In this document: positions 31,448 through 43,494 of the stretch, in pieces
Layout of the letters: each line of letters begins with the position of its first letter
Position numbering within the stretch: the first letter of the stretch is position 1
NCBI GenBank assembly: GCA_022661535.1
Contig: JAKULF010000006.1
Location: forward strand, 1,855,001 to 1,919,000
Direction: 5' to 3'
Length of the DNA: 64,000 nt
DNA from: Eutypa lata
Lineage: Eukaryota; Ascomycota; Sordariomycetes; Xylariales; Diatrypaceae
Translations under genes and position numbers: made by a program
The notes under the pieces: model-generated
What the model saw: the letters and a program-made list of their open reading frames with translations, nothing else
Told to the model about the DNA's origin: nothing
The model's database searches: none

Positions 31448-34400
31448 ATGGCCAGCCAAGCTAGCGTCGCAACCAGCCAACCAGACCAACGCCACCTAAG
31501 ACTGATTGCTGCGGCAGCACAAGGGAACGAAGCTCGAGTACATGATATCCTAGCCGAGGAGCTATCTTGGACGTCGTCTGTAGACCAAGATATCTTGCGC
31601 CAAGCTCTACAAAAGGTTGCAATCCGCGGCAATCTATCCATCGTAAGGCTGCTGATCCAGCACGGTGCCGGGGTCAATGCTCAAAGAGCGAATGAGGTTT
31701 CCGCTCTCGTCAAGGCAGCCGAAGGAGGACATATATCTGTCGTTTCTGAGCTCTTGGGACACCACGCCGATCCCAATTGTCGCGATCGCAGTGGAAAGAC
31801 AGCCCTCTTCGCGGCTTGTCAGAAAGGCTATGATGAGGTAGTTCAGCTCCTGTTAGCCGCCGGTGCGGATGTCGAAGCGCACGACAAGGAAGGTCGAACT
31901 CCTTTGCTGTTCCTAGCTTCGGAGAAGCAGGGCAAGTGGAAGTGGACGATCAACACCATCAAGTTACTCCTTGATCATAAGGCCCAGATCGAAGTCAAGG
32001 ATCAGATTGGCCGTACACCTCTGCTCTGGGCCGCAACAAATAGCAACGTTGAGCTTGTCAGAGCTCTCTTGGCGAGCAAAGCTAATGTGCATGCCTGTAA
32101 CAATCGCGGTCGAACAGCGCTTCACCTTGCAGCAGCTGAGACTAATCATAGAGAACACCTAGAAGATATGGTACGGTTACTGCTAGGTTCAGGCGCCGAT
32201 CCTTGCCTCCCCAGCGACGGGGGTTGGACCCCTTTGCACAACGCGAGCCAGAGTGGCAATGCGAATATCGTCGCAATCCTCCTTCAGACGAGGGCGGATG
32301 CTAACGCACAGCTCACGAATGGGATGACTCCCCTCCATTGGGCCGCTTCCAACGGGTTTAAGTATATTGTCAGCCTACTCTTATCGAAACCAGAGACCGA
32401 CCTCTCCATCAAGGACAGCTTTGATCGCACACCAATGCTCTGCGCGGCCCAAGAGGGCAACACGGAAATTGTAGAACTACTATCTCCCGCCCGGGCGGCC
32501 GACCGGCTCTCGCCCACGGCCAAAGCGGCATGCGAGGCTTTCGAGGCCACGGTAGTTGATTTCGGGGACTTTGAGAAGAAGCAGCTCGTGTCCAAGCACT
32601 CTGTTTATGATCTGCTGTACGGATGGGACGAAGAGAATGATAAGCCTACGATACCTACATTAACGAAGAATATTAAGTACAAGCCAGACTTCCGATGGAT
32701 TCATCTACCTGCAAATAATGTGCGCTAGTTATTAAAAATAGACCCCCTTATATATAATGAAACATCTGCTAATGTGATATTCTAGATTGCTTGGGTCGAG
32801 GTAACTGAACAGAACAAACCTTTTATACATTTTGGAATACTAACTTATAGTTTTCCAGACTTTGTTGGCCAAGTCCTTCATCGAAGCTGGGCATAGAGAC
32901 ATCGAAGCATTCAAAGCGTTGGAGAAATGCTTTGATCAGGAGCACAGGGGTCACTTTTCCCACGCTCATTTCATGCGGACGTGTTGCCAAAAGATATCCA
33001 CTCCACAGCAATCCGTCGAAACAAGAAGAGAAGACAGGGCGCTCACCCCTCTATCCGAGGAAGGCTCGGAGAACTCAGCCCAGCAGAGCACCTCGGGGCT
33101 GAACGCAACCGACCACCACGAGGAATCCGGAACACGCAAACCCGAGACGAAGAAAAAGAGCAAATCTGAGCAGTTGGCCGAGCGGCACCCCAAGAAGCAC
33201 AAACGTGGGAAGGGTCCACCGGGAAACCCCCCACAGAGACAAATGAGCAACTTGAGCAACTCCAGTGCAAAGCTCTCAGTGCCGCTGTCTTGGGAGACAT
33301 CGAGGTCTGCGGCATCTGGTGGGAAGATTATCCTTTTCGTCTGTATTCCGTCCTCTTTCGTATATCCATCCCTCCCTCCTTCCATGACTGACCTTGACAA
33401 AGATGCCATTTCTGCACCATGAAACCGAGGAGCGAAGGATTCAAATGAGCAAAGCCATAAGAGTAGTAAACAAGGAGGACAAGCCCACCGAGAAGCCGTC
33501 CCGGGACTCGTTGCTCTTCGATGCATACCTAAACAACGTCCCCCGCCTCCACATTCGCCGCACGCTCGATCAGTTCGCCTACCACGGGATCGACACCTCG
33601 GTGCGAGACATGGACCAGGTGGTCTCCCGGTATTGCGAGAGTAACCGCATCGAGAAGAAGGTCTTCATGGTGGACCAGCTCTGGCTCTGGGTGCTCGGGA
33701 AGGACCTGATGATCACGTGCTTCCCGCAGCGATGGGACCAGCCGAAGCAGGACCCCCTGAACGTGCTGGACGGCATCATCGAGGAGACCAACGCCAAGAC
33801 GCGGCCGCCCATCCAGTCCGTGTACGACCTGGCGATGCTCGTCGCCGGCCGCTGCGCCAGCGTCTTCGACCGCCACCAGCTCCACGACCAGGACTACCAG
33901 TTCTTCGACATGTTCGAGCACTCCATCGGCGTCGTGACGGACAAAGAGAGCAGGCTGTTCCGCCGCTTCAACAAAGCCTCGGATCAGTCCACGCAGTGGC
34001 TACGGCACCATCAGCAGCGGAAGATGGGTCGCGACAGCAGTAGTCTGGTAAGCTATAAGAAAAAATAAAATATATATATCTCTCTCTATCTCTGTGTCGG
34101 TTTTAGGCTCACAGGCCCACTAACATATCTGCCTAACCTACCTAGTTATCCGACGCCCTGCTCGACATCCGCACAGAGACGAAGCTCCTGGCCGAGATCA
34201 AAGACATCCGGGACGAGCTCAACATCCTCATCGTGATACTCGAATCTCAGATCTCGACGCTCCTAGAATTCGAAGAGACGATCATCGACGAAATCCGCAG
34301 TAGCATAAGCAACAACAACAACAACAACAACAACAATAGCAGCAGCAGCGAAGGGGGTAGCGGCGGCGGCGGCGGTAATCGGAGGGTCACCGAGGCCGCG

Positions 34401-35445
34401 ACGGGCGAGATCCGGAAGCGGTCGCGCGAGCAGGTCCGGCGCATCGTAAGTACTAAAAAATCAGTTAATATCTTAGCTTTCTCGTTCTGTTATAGAACCC
34501 TTCTACAATATATGATGAAAGATTGGATACTGACTTGTTTTTACCACAAAGGAGTTCCGGCAGCGCGACCTAGTGCGAATGGACGGGCAGGCGGAGGGCC
34601 TGTACATGAGCTTGCGGGACTTGCTAGACCTCAAACAGAAGCACTCTAATGCGCTGGAGGCGCGGTTCGCGGGGGACCAGGCGGTCATCGCGGCGCGGCA
34701 GGGCCAGACCATCATGGTGTTCACCATCGTCACGATTATATTCCTGCCCATGTCGTTCATCGCCGCCTTCTTCGCCATCAACCTGCCCGAGTGGGAGGGC
34801 ACGCTGACCATCGGCTACGTCTCCAAGTACATGTTCGGCATCGGGCTGGGCATCTCCATCCCGCTGATCGTCATGGCCGTCACCTTCACCGATATCATCG
34901 ATGGGGTGCGGGAGCACCTCGCCTCGCTCAAGCTGTTGTTGCGGGGCACCAGGAAGCGTGGAGGTCGAGAAGAACGGAGCCGTAGTCTTGGTCGTGGCCG
35001 TGGTGTTGATCACGACGACGACGACGACGGTCAAGGGCCCCTGGGAGATCTATCAAAGCTGGACAAGATCGATACCACACTAACCAAGGGAAGGCCGTCT
35101 ACGCATTACCACCACCAGCACCACCACTACAACAACGAGCTCGACAAGGAGTACTGGCGGGGGGGCTCTAGAGCGCCTTCCACCGCCGCCGCCGCCGCCG
35201 CTAACGGCAGGGTCCGCGAGGCCGATGGCGGCGACTTGGACCTGGTGTACGGGAGGCTATCGCCCATCTCGGTGGTCTCGCGCGGCTTGGCGGGGGCGAA
35301 CGGCAAGGCGAGCCTCGAGAGCCGGAACGGGGCCATCTCTTGGGCTGCTGCTGGTAGGCCGAGCTTGGAGCGCGGAAGACGCGACTATAGGGATGACCTG
35401 GAGAGAGGGAGGAGCATCGGCCCGTCGTCGCCGAGGAGGTGGTGA
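31448..35445 (+). CDS. Ankyrin-repeat protein with C-terminal CorA-like Mg2+ transporter domain, six exons
   Basis: 1201 residues from exons 31448-32719, 32786-32800 (15 nt), 32859-33338, 33403-34047, 34146-34445 and 34552-35445; all junctions phase 0. Residues about 15-360 are some nine ankyrin repeats (for example GRTPLLWAATNSNVELVRAL and GMTPLHWAASNG). The microexon codes IAWVE and restores LPANN-IAWVE-TLLAKSFIEAGHRD, a continuous conserved block in this family. Residues 590-900 form the cytosolic CorA-like part (KVFMVDQLWLWVLGKD and LNILIVILESQISTLLEFEE). Two C-terminal membrane segments lie at about 957-980 (TIMVFTIVTIIFLPMSFIAA) and 998-1018. The CorA signature GMN is replaced by AIN before LPEW, as in other fungal CorA-like proteins. 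Poly-Asn (about nine), Gly and Ala runs occur. Ion transport is inferred, not certain. Confidence 0.85.
32786..32800 (+). other. 15-nt microexon of the ankyrin/CorA gene
   Basis: ATTGCTTGGGTCGAG between TTCTAG and GTAACT splice sites, coding five residues (IAWVE). Without it the conserved block lacks these residues, and reading through gives stops in both flanking introns. Confidence 0.8.
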
Positions 35446-38437
35446 AAAGGAAAGGAAAGGAAAGGAAAGGAAGGTTTGGGAAAAGGAGGGGGGGGGGGAA
35501 TAAAAGAAAAAGGTAAAAAGGCTGGGTTGGGTAGCTGGCTAACTAACTAGTTGGATAATGACAATAATGATAATAATAAAGTAAAGCCGTTTGTAACGCA
35601 TACACTGGAGGGATTGCTAAGGTAACTAACTCATTATATGTACTGTTATTATATATACTTTTCGACGTAATGACTCCGTAAGAGTTCGTGGATCATCGAT
35701 TAAACTGACGAGTGTGAATGGGTGTATATGTATGTATATGCGTGAAGTTACCACAACTATATATGCCTATGGATAGTAGCATATGGTAAGATCTATATGG
35801 CCTCGCCAAGTGTACAAATCTAGTAGAACGGAACTTTTGAGAAATGCTATAATGGAGTACCTAATTCCCTGACGTTCACTAACTATATTAATAAGGATAT
35901 TAGATGCTTACCTCAAGAACGCCACTTCAGCTCCGGGGTGGTAAGTGAGTGGGTGGATATGGCTTAATATATCAACAGTCCCAGAACTGGATATTCTGCT
36001 TTCGCCATGGTCTACAACATTGGATGTGACCACACACATCTGGGTGGTTATTCAGATCTAAATAGTGGTGGTTGAGGATATTCCATTTTGGCAAACTTAG
36101 TATCAGATGTCTGTCCGATTACAAAGTGCAATGATCAGTATATTTATATCTCTCTCTCTTTGTGGCGTGTCTCGATCTGTAGGAATCTAGGTTACAAGTG
36201 GCCGTGCAATGCCAATTTGCATGCAATGCGTAGTCCGGAAGCCCTAAGGTGTCCATACCACATAGCAACCGTCACTTAGGCCACCATATTATTACCTTAG
36301 GTGCTGACAATGTCCTAATATACAATACAGGGAGCTATGAATTCCTACATATATGTATGTATGTATTCGGCAGTCAGTAGTAAGCTAGCTACCTAGGTAG
36401 GTAGGCAGGCATCATATAAGTGTTAATAAGATACAGATTTTCCAACAATTAAAAGCCAGGTTAGTGTAGTGGTAACACGTCACAAAGAACAATTGAAGAC
36501 CTCGGGTTCGATGCCCTGTGGCTGCGCCAATGTGCACCACAAAACATCCGGGTGCATCTTCACACCCTGTGAGAATATTCCACCTCCACAGAACGGCGAA
36601 AAGAAGACCCAGGTTCGATTCCTGGACCAGGCAACATTATTTTTTTACTTTTTTTGGTAATTTTTTGACCCCCTTTTATTTTAGAGTATTGAGGTTCGGC
36701 GATCTAAGTAATGCAATCTCCCGCATCAGCTACCCTAATGGATTAGGTTAGCTGATGTCAACCCACCAGGCTCCCAGACTGCTAGATCCATCTGCTATCA
36801 TTTTCTAAAATTGATGGACATTAAATGGACTGGTGGATTTCGACGTGTCTTGTATGGTAAAACCATAGATACTAGTAGAAAGACTTCACCGGCCTAGACA
36901 TCCTGCCCGGGGAAATGCTATCACCTCCTGGTCCGGCGGTCCAGTCCGAATCGACGAAGATACACGCGTATGCATGTATATTCATTCAGCCAGTCCCTCT
37001 TCCACCGCCTTGAGTTTCAATCTATAAAAGGCACTGGAAATTGATAGAAGCCGTTGATCACTCACTAAATGGCCAAGAATACACAGCTACAGTGTCCTCC
37101 AAATCTTATTTTACATAAATCTTATACTATGGTACTATTTCTATCTTTCTGTGGCACTCTTGCAAGTATAGGGATAATTTATTCATATATATGGATTAGC
37201 CTTTTGCTTAGATACCAAAATGTAGAAATCAATACCTAATCTTTTACTTTTCTACAAAACCCCTACAACGGGTCTACGGCGAAATTAACATCTTACCAAA
37301 CTACTTCATTTCGTGCTATTATATCCCCTAGTAACATGAATGCTAGGCGTGGAACCTGGGCAAAGGGTTTGGAAAGTCGCCAATATAAGTGCTTTTGAGT
37401 AGAGAAGAGAGGACGGCCATGAAGGTATAATTTGTCTCGAAATTCGCCCTCCGAGATGAAGTCACCCCTAGCCCTGCTGATGCGATTGGGTAGGTGACAC
37501 TAAAATTAACTATAGAAGCGATTGTGTGGCCAGGACATTCTTTGTCTCTTTCTGAAATGTAGTAACTTACTTCACTTTAATTGCTAGACATCTAGACATG
37601 AAGACCAGGCATGTGGGAAGAAGACCAGGTAGGAAAGAAGTTACAAATGTGCACTATCTCGAGTTCGGCCGGCCACCATTTGTCATCCCTAACTACCGGC
37701 GCTAAATATCGTCTTCTCCACTTGTCCGGCTCGGCTACATTTACTAATTAGTGGGCTCGGCTTTCTTCATAATAATCCCGGGAACGGAATCCCGTCGGGT
37801 GGTTTCATCTATCCGGTGGTGGAGGAACCTAGATTCGGCACAATGAGGCATAACCAAAGCCATGTCAGTCTTTCTTGTCGCCAATGCGCTATAGGCTCCT
37901 AGTAAATCTCCTAGTAGCTTGCATTCAAAGTGAGTGTTCCGTGCTAAGATCCGGCTCTGGATGTAGCTCGGATCGTGTTATTAATCACTACGGAGATTGA
38001 ACAGCCAACCCTTAATTAGTTACATCTTTTTTATTAATTTTCTATAGTGATATCTCTAAATATTATCAATATAAATAAGTTACGTTAAGTTTTAGTGCTG
38101 TTATGATATTATAATTTTAGAAAGAAAGATTAAGTTCGTCGAAGTAATAAAAATGCCTTAAGACCTTAAGCAAACCCTTCCTGGAATGGCTGTTCTTCGA
38201 ACGGGTTCTATGGTTTGCAATCACACGCTTAACCCCTTAAGATAAGATGTCGACACTATGACCATCATCGCCTTTGACTTGGCGGTCCCAATATAGAAAA
38301 CGCTATAATGTGAATGCAAGGACATATAAGACTGGAAGATAAACGCTGTTGTATTTCCGGCTCTTCAACGTCATTGAATAGAAGTCACCAAACGATCTAC
38401 ATACAAACAATACCATACTCCTTCACACCCGTTAGCC
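35446..38437. other. Intergenic with AAAGG repeat and tRNA-like element
   Basis: Begins with about five AAAGG units at 35450-35472 and a G9 run near 35490, in the 3' flank of the ankyrin/CorA gene. Contains the tRNA-like element at 36455-36655 and the palindromic CTACCTAGGTAG at 36389. No protein gene recognised. Confidence 0.45.
36455..36655 (+). ncRNA. tRNA-like Pol III-type element with two B boxes (pseudo-tRNA or SINE-like)
   Basis: The 5' part reads as a tRNA start: acceptor GCCAGGT, then a perfect D arm GTGT-AGTGGTA-ACAC (A box). A first B box GGTTCGATGCC lies at 36505 at normal tRNA distance, but its T stem and acceptor do not pair. A second T arm CCAGG-TTCGATT-CCTGG with acceptor-like ACCAGGC follows at 36610-36633 and would pair with the 5' acceptor except at one base. 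A T-run (36640-36655, broken by AC) could terminate Pol III. No T precedes the would-be anticodon, so it is not an ordinary functional tRNA. Confidence 0.45.
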
Positions 38438-39637
38438 ATGGTCAATGTTGCAATTGCTGGAGGCACTGGCGGTATCGGGCGCGCCATTGCCGAAGCCATC
38501 AAGGACGACCCCAGACACCAGACCATCATACTCTCTCGTAATGTACGTTCCCAAACTGCTAGGCTTATGTCCCCATAGCCGGACTAACGCGAGAACATGC
38601 GTAGGCTTTGGGAAATGAGGGCGTTGGCCTGCCCATAGTAGAAGTTGACTATCAAAGTGTCGATGCCCTAGTTGCAGTCTTGGAGAAACACCAAATCCAT
38701 ACAGTCATCTCCACGCTCGCCCTCCACATCCACGGCGTTGGACAAGCCCAGCTCAACCTGATCGAGGCGGCCAACAAGTCAGCAACGACAAAGCGTTTCG
38801 TGGCGAGCTCTTGGGCCGTTCGCGCCCTCGAGAAGTATGCTCAAACTGCACCTTCCTCCCCAAAGATCAATCTACATAATAGTCGTGCGTAGTACAGGGC
38901 TCCGCTCACACAAAAGCGAAAGGTACTTGAACCTACTCCCCCACGGCTACCAGCACACGGCGGCCTACGCGGCGCTCGACAAGACCGGCCTGGAGTGGAC
39001 GGCCTTCAACCTGGGCTGGCTTCTGGAGTACTACGGAATGCCCCACGTCAAGACCTACGTCCCGCAGACCACGTTCGTCGCCGACATGGCCAGCAAGCGG
39101 GCCTCGATCCCGGGAGACGGCAAGCAGAAGATGACGTTCACGTACTCGCGCGACGTGGCGAAGTTCGTCGTCGCCGCGCTTGACCTGCCCAGGTGGGATA
39201 AAGACACCATCGTGATTGGCGACAAGATGACGTGGGAGGAGTTTGTGAAACTGGCCGAAGAAGCTCGAGGTATGTGTTATTGGCAGGGCAGGGCAGGAGA
39301 GTTTTGACAGCCCACCCATCTAACACCCCCCCAACCTTCTTTGCACATTCTAAACTAAATATCTAACCCCTACCTAAATACAGGCGAGAAGTTCACGGTC
39401 GTGTACGATAGTGTGGACAAGTTGAAGTCAGGCGAGATCACGGAGCTGCCCGGCCAAGTCGCGGCCTATTCGTACTTCCCCAAGGAGTGGGTGCAGAGTT
39501 TGTTCTCGGTGTTCGGGTACTGGGTGACTGAAGGGGTCTTTGACTTGCCGGAGGAGAAGGCGTTGAACAAGAAGTTTCCCCATATTAAAGTTACCACCGT
39601 CAAGGAGATGCTGGACCAGTCATGGAAGCAGAAATAG
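38438..39637 (+). CDS. NmrA-like NAD(P)-binding reductase, paralogue A
   Basis: 311 residues from exons 38438-38542 (105 nt), 38605-38834 (230), 38923-39269 (347) and 39384-39637 (254). Atypical short-chain-dehydrogenase fold of the NmrA/isoflavone-reductase family. Seen: nucleotide-binding GGTGGIGRAIAEA in VAIAGGTGGIG near residue 5; VISTLALHIHGVGQAQ; KRFVASSWAV; then ALDKTGLEWTAFNLGWLLEY across to TFVADMASKRASIPGDG; and the family C-terminus TELPG and LDQSWKQK. The intron-2 acceptor at 38922 is chosen because it yields LEKYLNLLPHGYQ without gaps; an earlier AG at 38893 would insert extra residues. It may be an NAD(P)H-dependent reductase or a redox sensor; substrate unknown. Its sister gene lies at 43495-44690 in opposite orientation. 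Confidence 0.85.
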
Positions 39638-41188
39638 GGCTAGGCGATCTCGAGGGGCTTTTGCATGTACCCCCGACATCGACGACTGCTTGGGAAGGGC
39701 TAAAGGAAGCTATAAAAATGAAGACAAAACTAGATTGATCACAGTAAATACACAAAGGTCATATGTAGAGCGGGAAAAATATATATATAATTTGTGTAGT
39801 GAGGTACGAGGAGGGATGTATTTACATGATCCATGCAGCTGGTAGTGTTCGAGCCAGAACTTCCCCCTCCCTAGAAAGTTCTTCATCCTTGATTTAACAG
39901 GTTTGTATGTCAATAAAATTAAACGCTATAAGCGTGTAATAGGGCAAGCAAGTTATGTATAGTCTTCGCGGCAGACTTCAAATGAGAGTTGTCGGGTCTT
40001 TGATAGAACGGGCGAAGAAGGGAAGGGCTCAAATTAGAAACCCGGACATTGAGCTTGATGGATGGGGAAACTATTCACGGGAGGCTAACGAAGCCGACGA
40101 CTCGAGGGGCTATGGAATATTTGCATCCTATCTATATATTCTGAGAGGCAGTAACTATAGAAGGAGTGGGTTCGTTTCACTTGATGAGCGATCCATACGG
40201 TAGGTAGTATTATTTTTTGACTCGATTACTATACATCATCGAAATTTCGAAAGTTGGCTTTGTTGCTATAGCTTGATAACTTATTTGAGCCTCGATATCT
40301 TATCCGTCCGTCGCTACTTATCCATAGCCTGTCCATTATGCACCGGGTAGCTTAGGGAGAATTGTTTCGGTGCCTTGTACTAAGCTGGCTACACTTGAGG
40401 ATACCGAGGCAGTTATTAGACTGCGACTGCATTCGTGGTGAAGATGAAGGCAGTATACTTTTCAATGCCTGGATACTTTTAGATATGAAATCGGACGTCG
40501 CTGGGTGGTGCAGAGAGATCACATCTTGCCGTGCTTTCTCCGCCCTAGAGCTGTATTTCCGAGTCGACCACATCCCCGTGTGTTTGGGGCATGGGTTGGT
40601 GAGATGCACTGCAGTGCTGATTGAGTTCACAAGATAACCGGGAAATCCCAAACAGGTCAGTATTATGACCATGAATGCCAAACAGACTAGCTCTTTGACC
40701 GTGAAACCCGTTATGACAAATTGAACGAGCCCAACTGCCTAGCTAGTCAGCCAGCCGGCCAGCCACCGCAAAGGGCCGCAAAACACCGCAAGGCACCGCA
40801 GGACACCGCAAATACCGTAAGTCACCGCAAGTTACCGCACGCACGGTCTAAAACTTAAAGAGTTCCTAACGTCTAAGGGTTAGCTTCGCCTACCTTACTA
40901 TCGCCAAGCTTTCATAAGCGGCACTTGTCAAAAATTTGACAACCCTAATGCAAGTGTTCCGAGATCCATTAAGTGATTTTCCTAATTAGGCTATTAATCA
41001 ACCTACTATTGGCGGAGCAGATCAATAACTGGGCTACTTAGCTTTATTCCGAATTGTATGAGCTACGATGTTTGCTATTATGCTGCAAAAGAGAACAAAG
41101 GCTCTCAAAATGAAGTAATCGCATGTATTAATTATGTCGTTTTAGATGAGCAACTTAAGAGCAAGAATACAGTATTTGATTATTATGT
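39638..41188. other. Intergenic with a CACCGCAA tandem repeat
   Basis: No supported gene; the frames at 40352-40681 have no family features. A run of imperfect 8-11 bp CACCGCAA units lies at 40763-40840. Confidence 0.45.
40763..40840. repeat. Short-period tandem repeat, unit about CACCGCAAGG
   Basis: About eight imperfect copies of a 9-11 bp unit (CACCGCAAA, GGGCCGCAAAA, CACCGCAAGG, CACCGCAGGA, CACCGCAAAT, ACCGTAAGT, CACCGCAAGT, TACCGCACG). Conserved core is ACCGCAA. Confidence 0.75.
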
Positions 41189-42286
41189 TTATAACTTGAC
41201 AACTAGTTTACTACCCGACACCTTACCCGACCGCAGCTTATCCAAGCCAGTCAAAATGCCATTCCAGCCGCCCTCCTCGAGCGTTATTGGCAGGGGCTTG
41301 ATTATCTTCTTGCTAACAAGCTCCGGCAGGGAGCCATAAAAGCGAACAAGCGCCTTACGATCGTCGGGAATTGCAGGGAACTTGGGCCCAATGGGCGGCA
41401 GCCACTGGAATGGATGGCCAAAAAGCGTATAGGACATAATGAGCTCATGCTCAACGCCGGGGTACTTAGGTTTCGCAAAAGGCAGCAGCGTGATAAGCTT
41501 ACCGCCCTTGTTCTTAAGGACGGTGTCGCAGATACCAAAGGAATTGCCCTCGGAGAAGCAGTCGACACCGGCGCCGACGTTCGGGTACTTCTTGGCGATA
41601 GCGTCACCGACGTCATTCTCGCGGTAGTTGAAGACGTCGTCGGCGCCGTAGCTTCTGACGAGGTCAAAGGAGTGTGGCGAGGCGGTCGTAACAACGGTGT
41701 ACCCGGCAAGCTTAGCGAGCTGGATGGTAAAGAGGCCGGCAGCCGTGGAGCCGCCGTAGATGAAGATGGTGGGGGCAGGCTGCTGCTTCTGCTCCTGGCC
41801 GACCTTATACTCGTCGGCCCAGGGGAGGCCGAGACGCGCATTCAGGGCATGCATGGCCGTCGCGGCCGAGACACCGAAGGTGGCGGCTACGGTGTCGTCG
41901 ACGCCGGTGGGGACCTTCCAGGCCAGGTCGCCGTCGATCTTGAGGTACTCGGCGAAGGCGCCGCGGTCGGGGAAGAGGCCGCCGTGGACGGCGCCGGCGA
42001 CGCGGTCGCCCACCGCCCAGGTCTTGGCGGCGTTGCTGCCGACCTCGGCGACCTCGCCGGCGTAGTCGCAGCCGATCACGCACCCCGGCGGGGAGATGGC
42101 GTCCATGTGCTTGTAGTCCGTCGGGTTGAGGGCGACGGTGCGCACCTTGACCAGGATCTCGTCGGGCGTGATGCTCGGCCGCGGGTGGTGGTCCTGGAAC
42201 GCGGCGCCCGGGCCGCCGATGGTCTTGCCGAAGGCTAGGGAGCCGATCCGGGAGAGGAGGTGAGGCTTGGATACGAGGGCTTTCAT
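41189..42286 (-). CDS. Medium-chain dehydrogenase/reductase, trans-enoyl reductase type (LovC/ToxD-like)
   Basis: 365 residues, intronless. The start MKALVSKP at 42286 is chosen because it is the usual family start; the frame continues upstream through a (GAC)n-derived poly-Val stretch that is probably leader. NADPH-dependent quinone-oxidoreductase-like enzyme; relatives reduce enoyl intermediates in polyketide pathways, others act on quinones or enones. Seen: VALNPTDYKHMD; GCDYAGEVAEVG; DRVAGAVHGG then GAFAEYLKIDGDLAWKVP; the nucleotide motif IYGGSTAAGLFTIQLAK; and GADDVFNYRENDVGDAI. No structural-zinc cysteine cluster is seen, consistent with a zinc-free reductase. It sits between two NmrA-like genes, with the second in the same orientation. 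Confidence 0.85.
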   Translation of the reverse strand: MKALVSKPHLLSRIGSLAFGKTIGGPGAAFQDHHPRPSITPDEILVKVRTVALNPTDYKHMDAISPPGCVIGCDYAGEVAEVGSNAAKTWAVGDRVAGAVHGGLFPDRGAFAEYLKIDGDLAWKVPTGVDDTVAATFGVSAATAMHALNARLGLPWADEYKVGQEQKQQPAPTIFIYGGSTAAGLFTIQLAKLAGYTVVTTASPHSFDLVRSYGADDVFNYRENDVGDAIAKKYPNVGAGVDCFSEGNSFGICDTVLKNKGGKLITLLPFAKPKYPGVEHELIMSYTLFGHPFQWLPPIGPKFPAIPDDRKALVRFYGSLPELVSKKIIKPLPITLEEGGWNGILTGLDKLRSGKVSGSKLVVKL

Positions 42287-43494
42287 GATGGCGGCGGCGA
42301 CGACGACGACGACGACGATGGCGGTTGAGGTGTGATTGGTGGTGATACGGTGATGAGAAGAAGAATGAATTAGTTGAAATGGATTGGTGTGGTAATAAAG
42401 TGATAAGTACAAGTTAGTCGTGCGTGCTGTGAAAATTAAGAAGGAACTTTTATTAGTTCATTAGGGAAGTCAATTCATGGGTGGTCTAGTTAGAAAAAGC
42501 TTGACGGGAAGGGAAGGGAAGTGGATATGAAGGTCGACAATGATATTATATTACATCATGCTATCATTTTCCATTGTTCTTAATATACTTATGTACCTTC
42601 GTACGTACGACAAAGCAACCCAGCAAGTCTAAAAGCGGCAACTGCGATGAGCCCCGCACATTGCTTTTTTTTATAGCTTTATGCTTAATAATTCAGAACA
42701 TCTTCTACACATTACTAGTTAGTTCTGAGTTTATTTAATAGTAGATAACTCGCCTGTCAGTAGTAGTCTCGGATCACGCCATATTGGGCGGGATAGACCT
42801 CTACATTGGGACGGGCGGTCACACAGGGGTACAGGGTAAGTACAGACGGTCTGTATATGACTTGGGTCCCGTCGGGCTAACTCAAAGTTTAAGGAAAGAT
42901 GGTTATCCCGAAGGCAAAACCTACCAAAGCGTAGGTACCTAGGTAGGTATGTATGTAGGTAGGTCGTTACTATCCACCTTGAATGTACCTAAAGCTTGAG
43001 TCGCTCAGCCTAAGCTAAGTACGTACATATGACGGCTAATATTTCCTGGGCACTTACTAAATAGATATGCGATCTCTTGGCTTGCCAGGTCTAAGTTGGT
43101 TGAAATGCCAACGGTGCACGCAGATACAGGAAATCTAAGGAGAAACCATAATTATACTAAATGTTTCTGACGCCGTGCAAGCTAGATTTCAAGGGCTGCA
43201 GTCGTATGTTCAGCACTTAGGGATTATTGCACTTACCAGTTTGAAAGCACGGGGCATTTGGTTAATTGATTAGTTGATGTGACAAGATTTGTAGAGTAAG
43301 GGATAATATAATCATCTAGTCTATATTGTTGAACAAATAGTATTGAAAATAGACATTAAACTTTATAATACCACGATACAAAGGTATTATAAGTAAGCGC
43401 TTAAATTTGACTAGCGCATAGTTTCAACCTCCACCTCCACCTCCACTGTCTCCTTTCCACGACCCGTTTCTTGGTTGGAACTTTTCTCTCCTGC
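42287..43494. other. Intergenic
   Basis: 1.2 kb between two minus-strand genes. A (CGA)n repeat lies directly upstream of the enoyl-reductase ATG (about 42297-42316), and GTAGGTACCTAGGTAGG at 42931-42947. No gene seen. Confidence 0.5.

Noticed and set aside
34233..34649. Separate gene with poly-Asn
   Set aside because: It is exon 5 of the ankyrin/CorA gene reading on into its intron.
40352..40681. Overlapping 91- and 109-codon frames on both strands
   Set aside because: No recognisable domain, no promoter or intron support.
42287..42412. Upstream ATG of the enoyl reductase
   Set aside because: Adds a poly-Val stretch coded by a (CGA)n repeat; MKALVSKP is the usual family start.
43390..43450. 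CTCCAC repeats considered as a CRISPR-like or regulatory array
   Set aside because: Short simple repeat without spacers; CRISPR arrays are not expected in fungal nuclear DNA.
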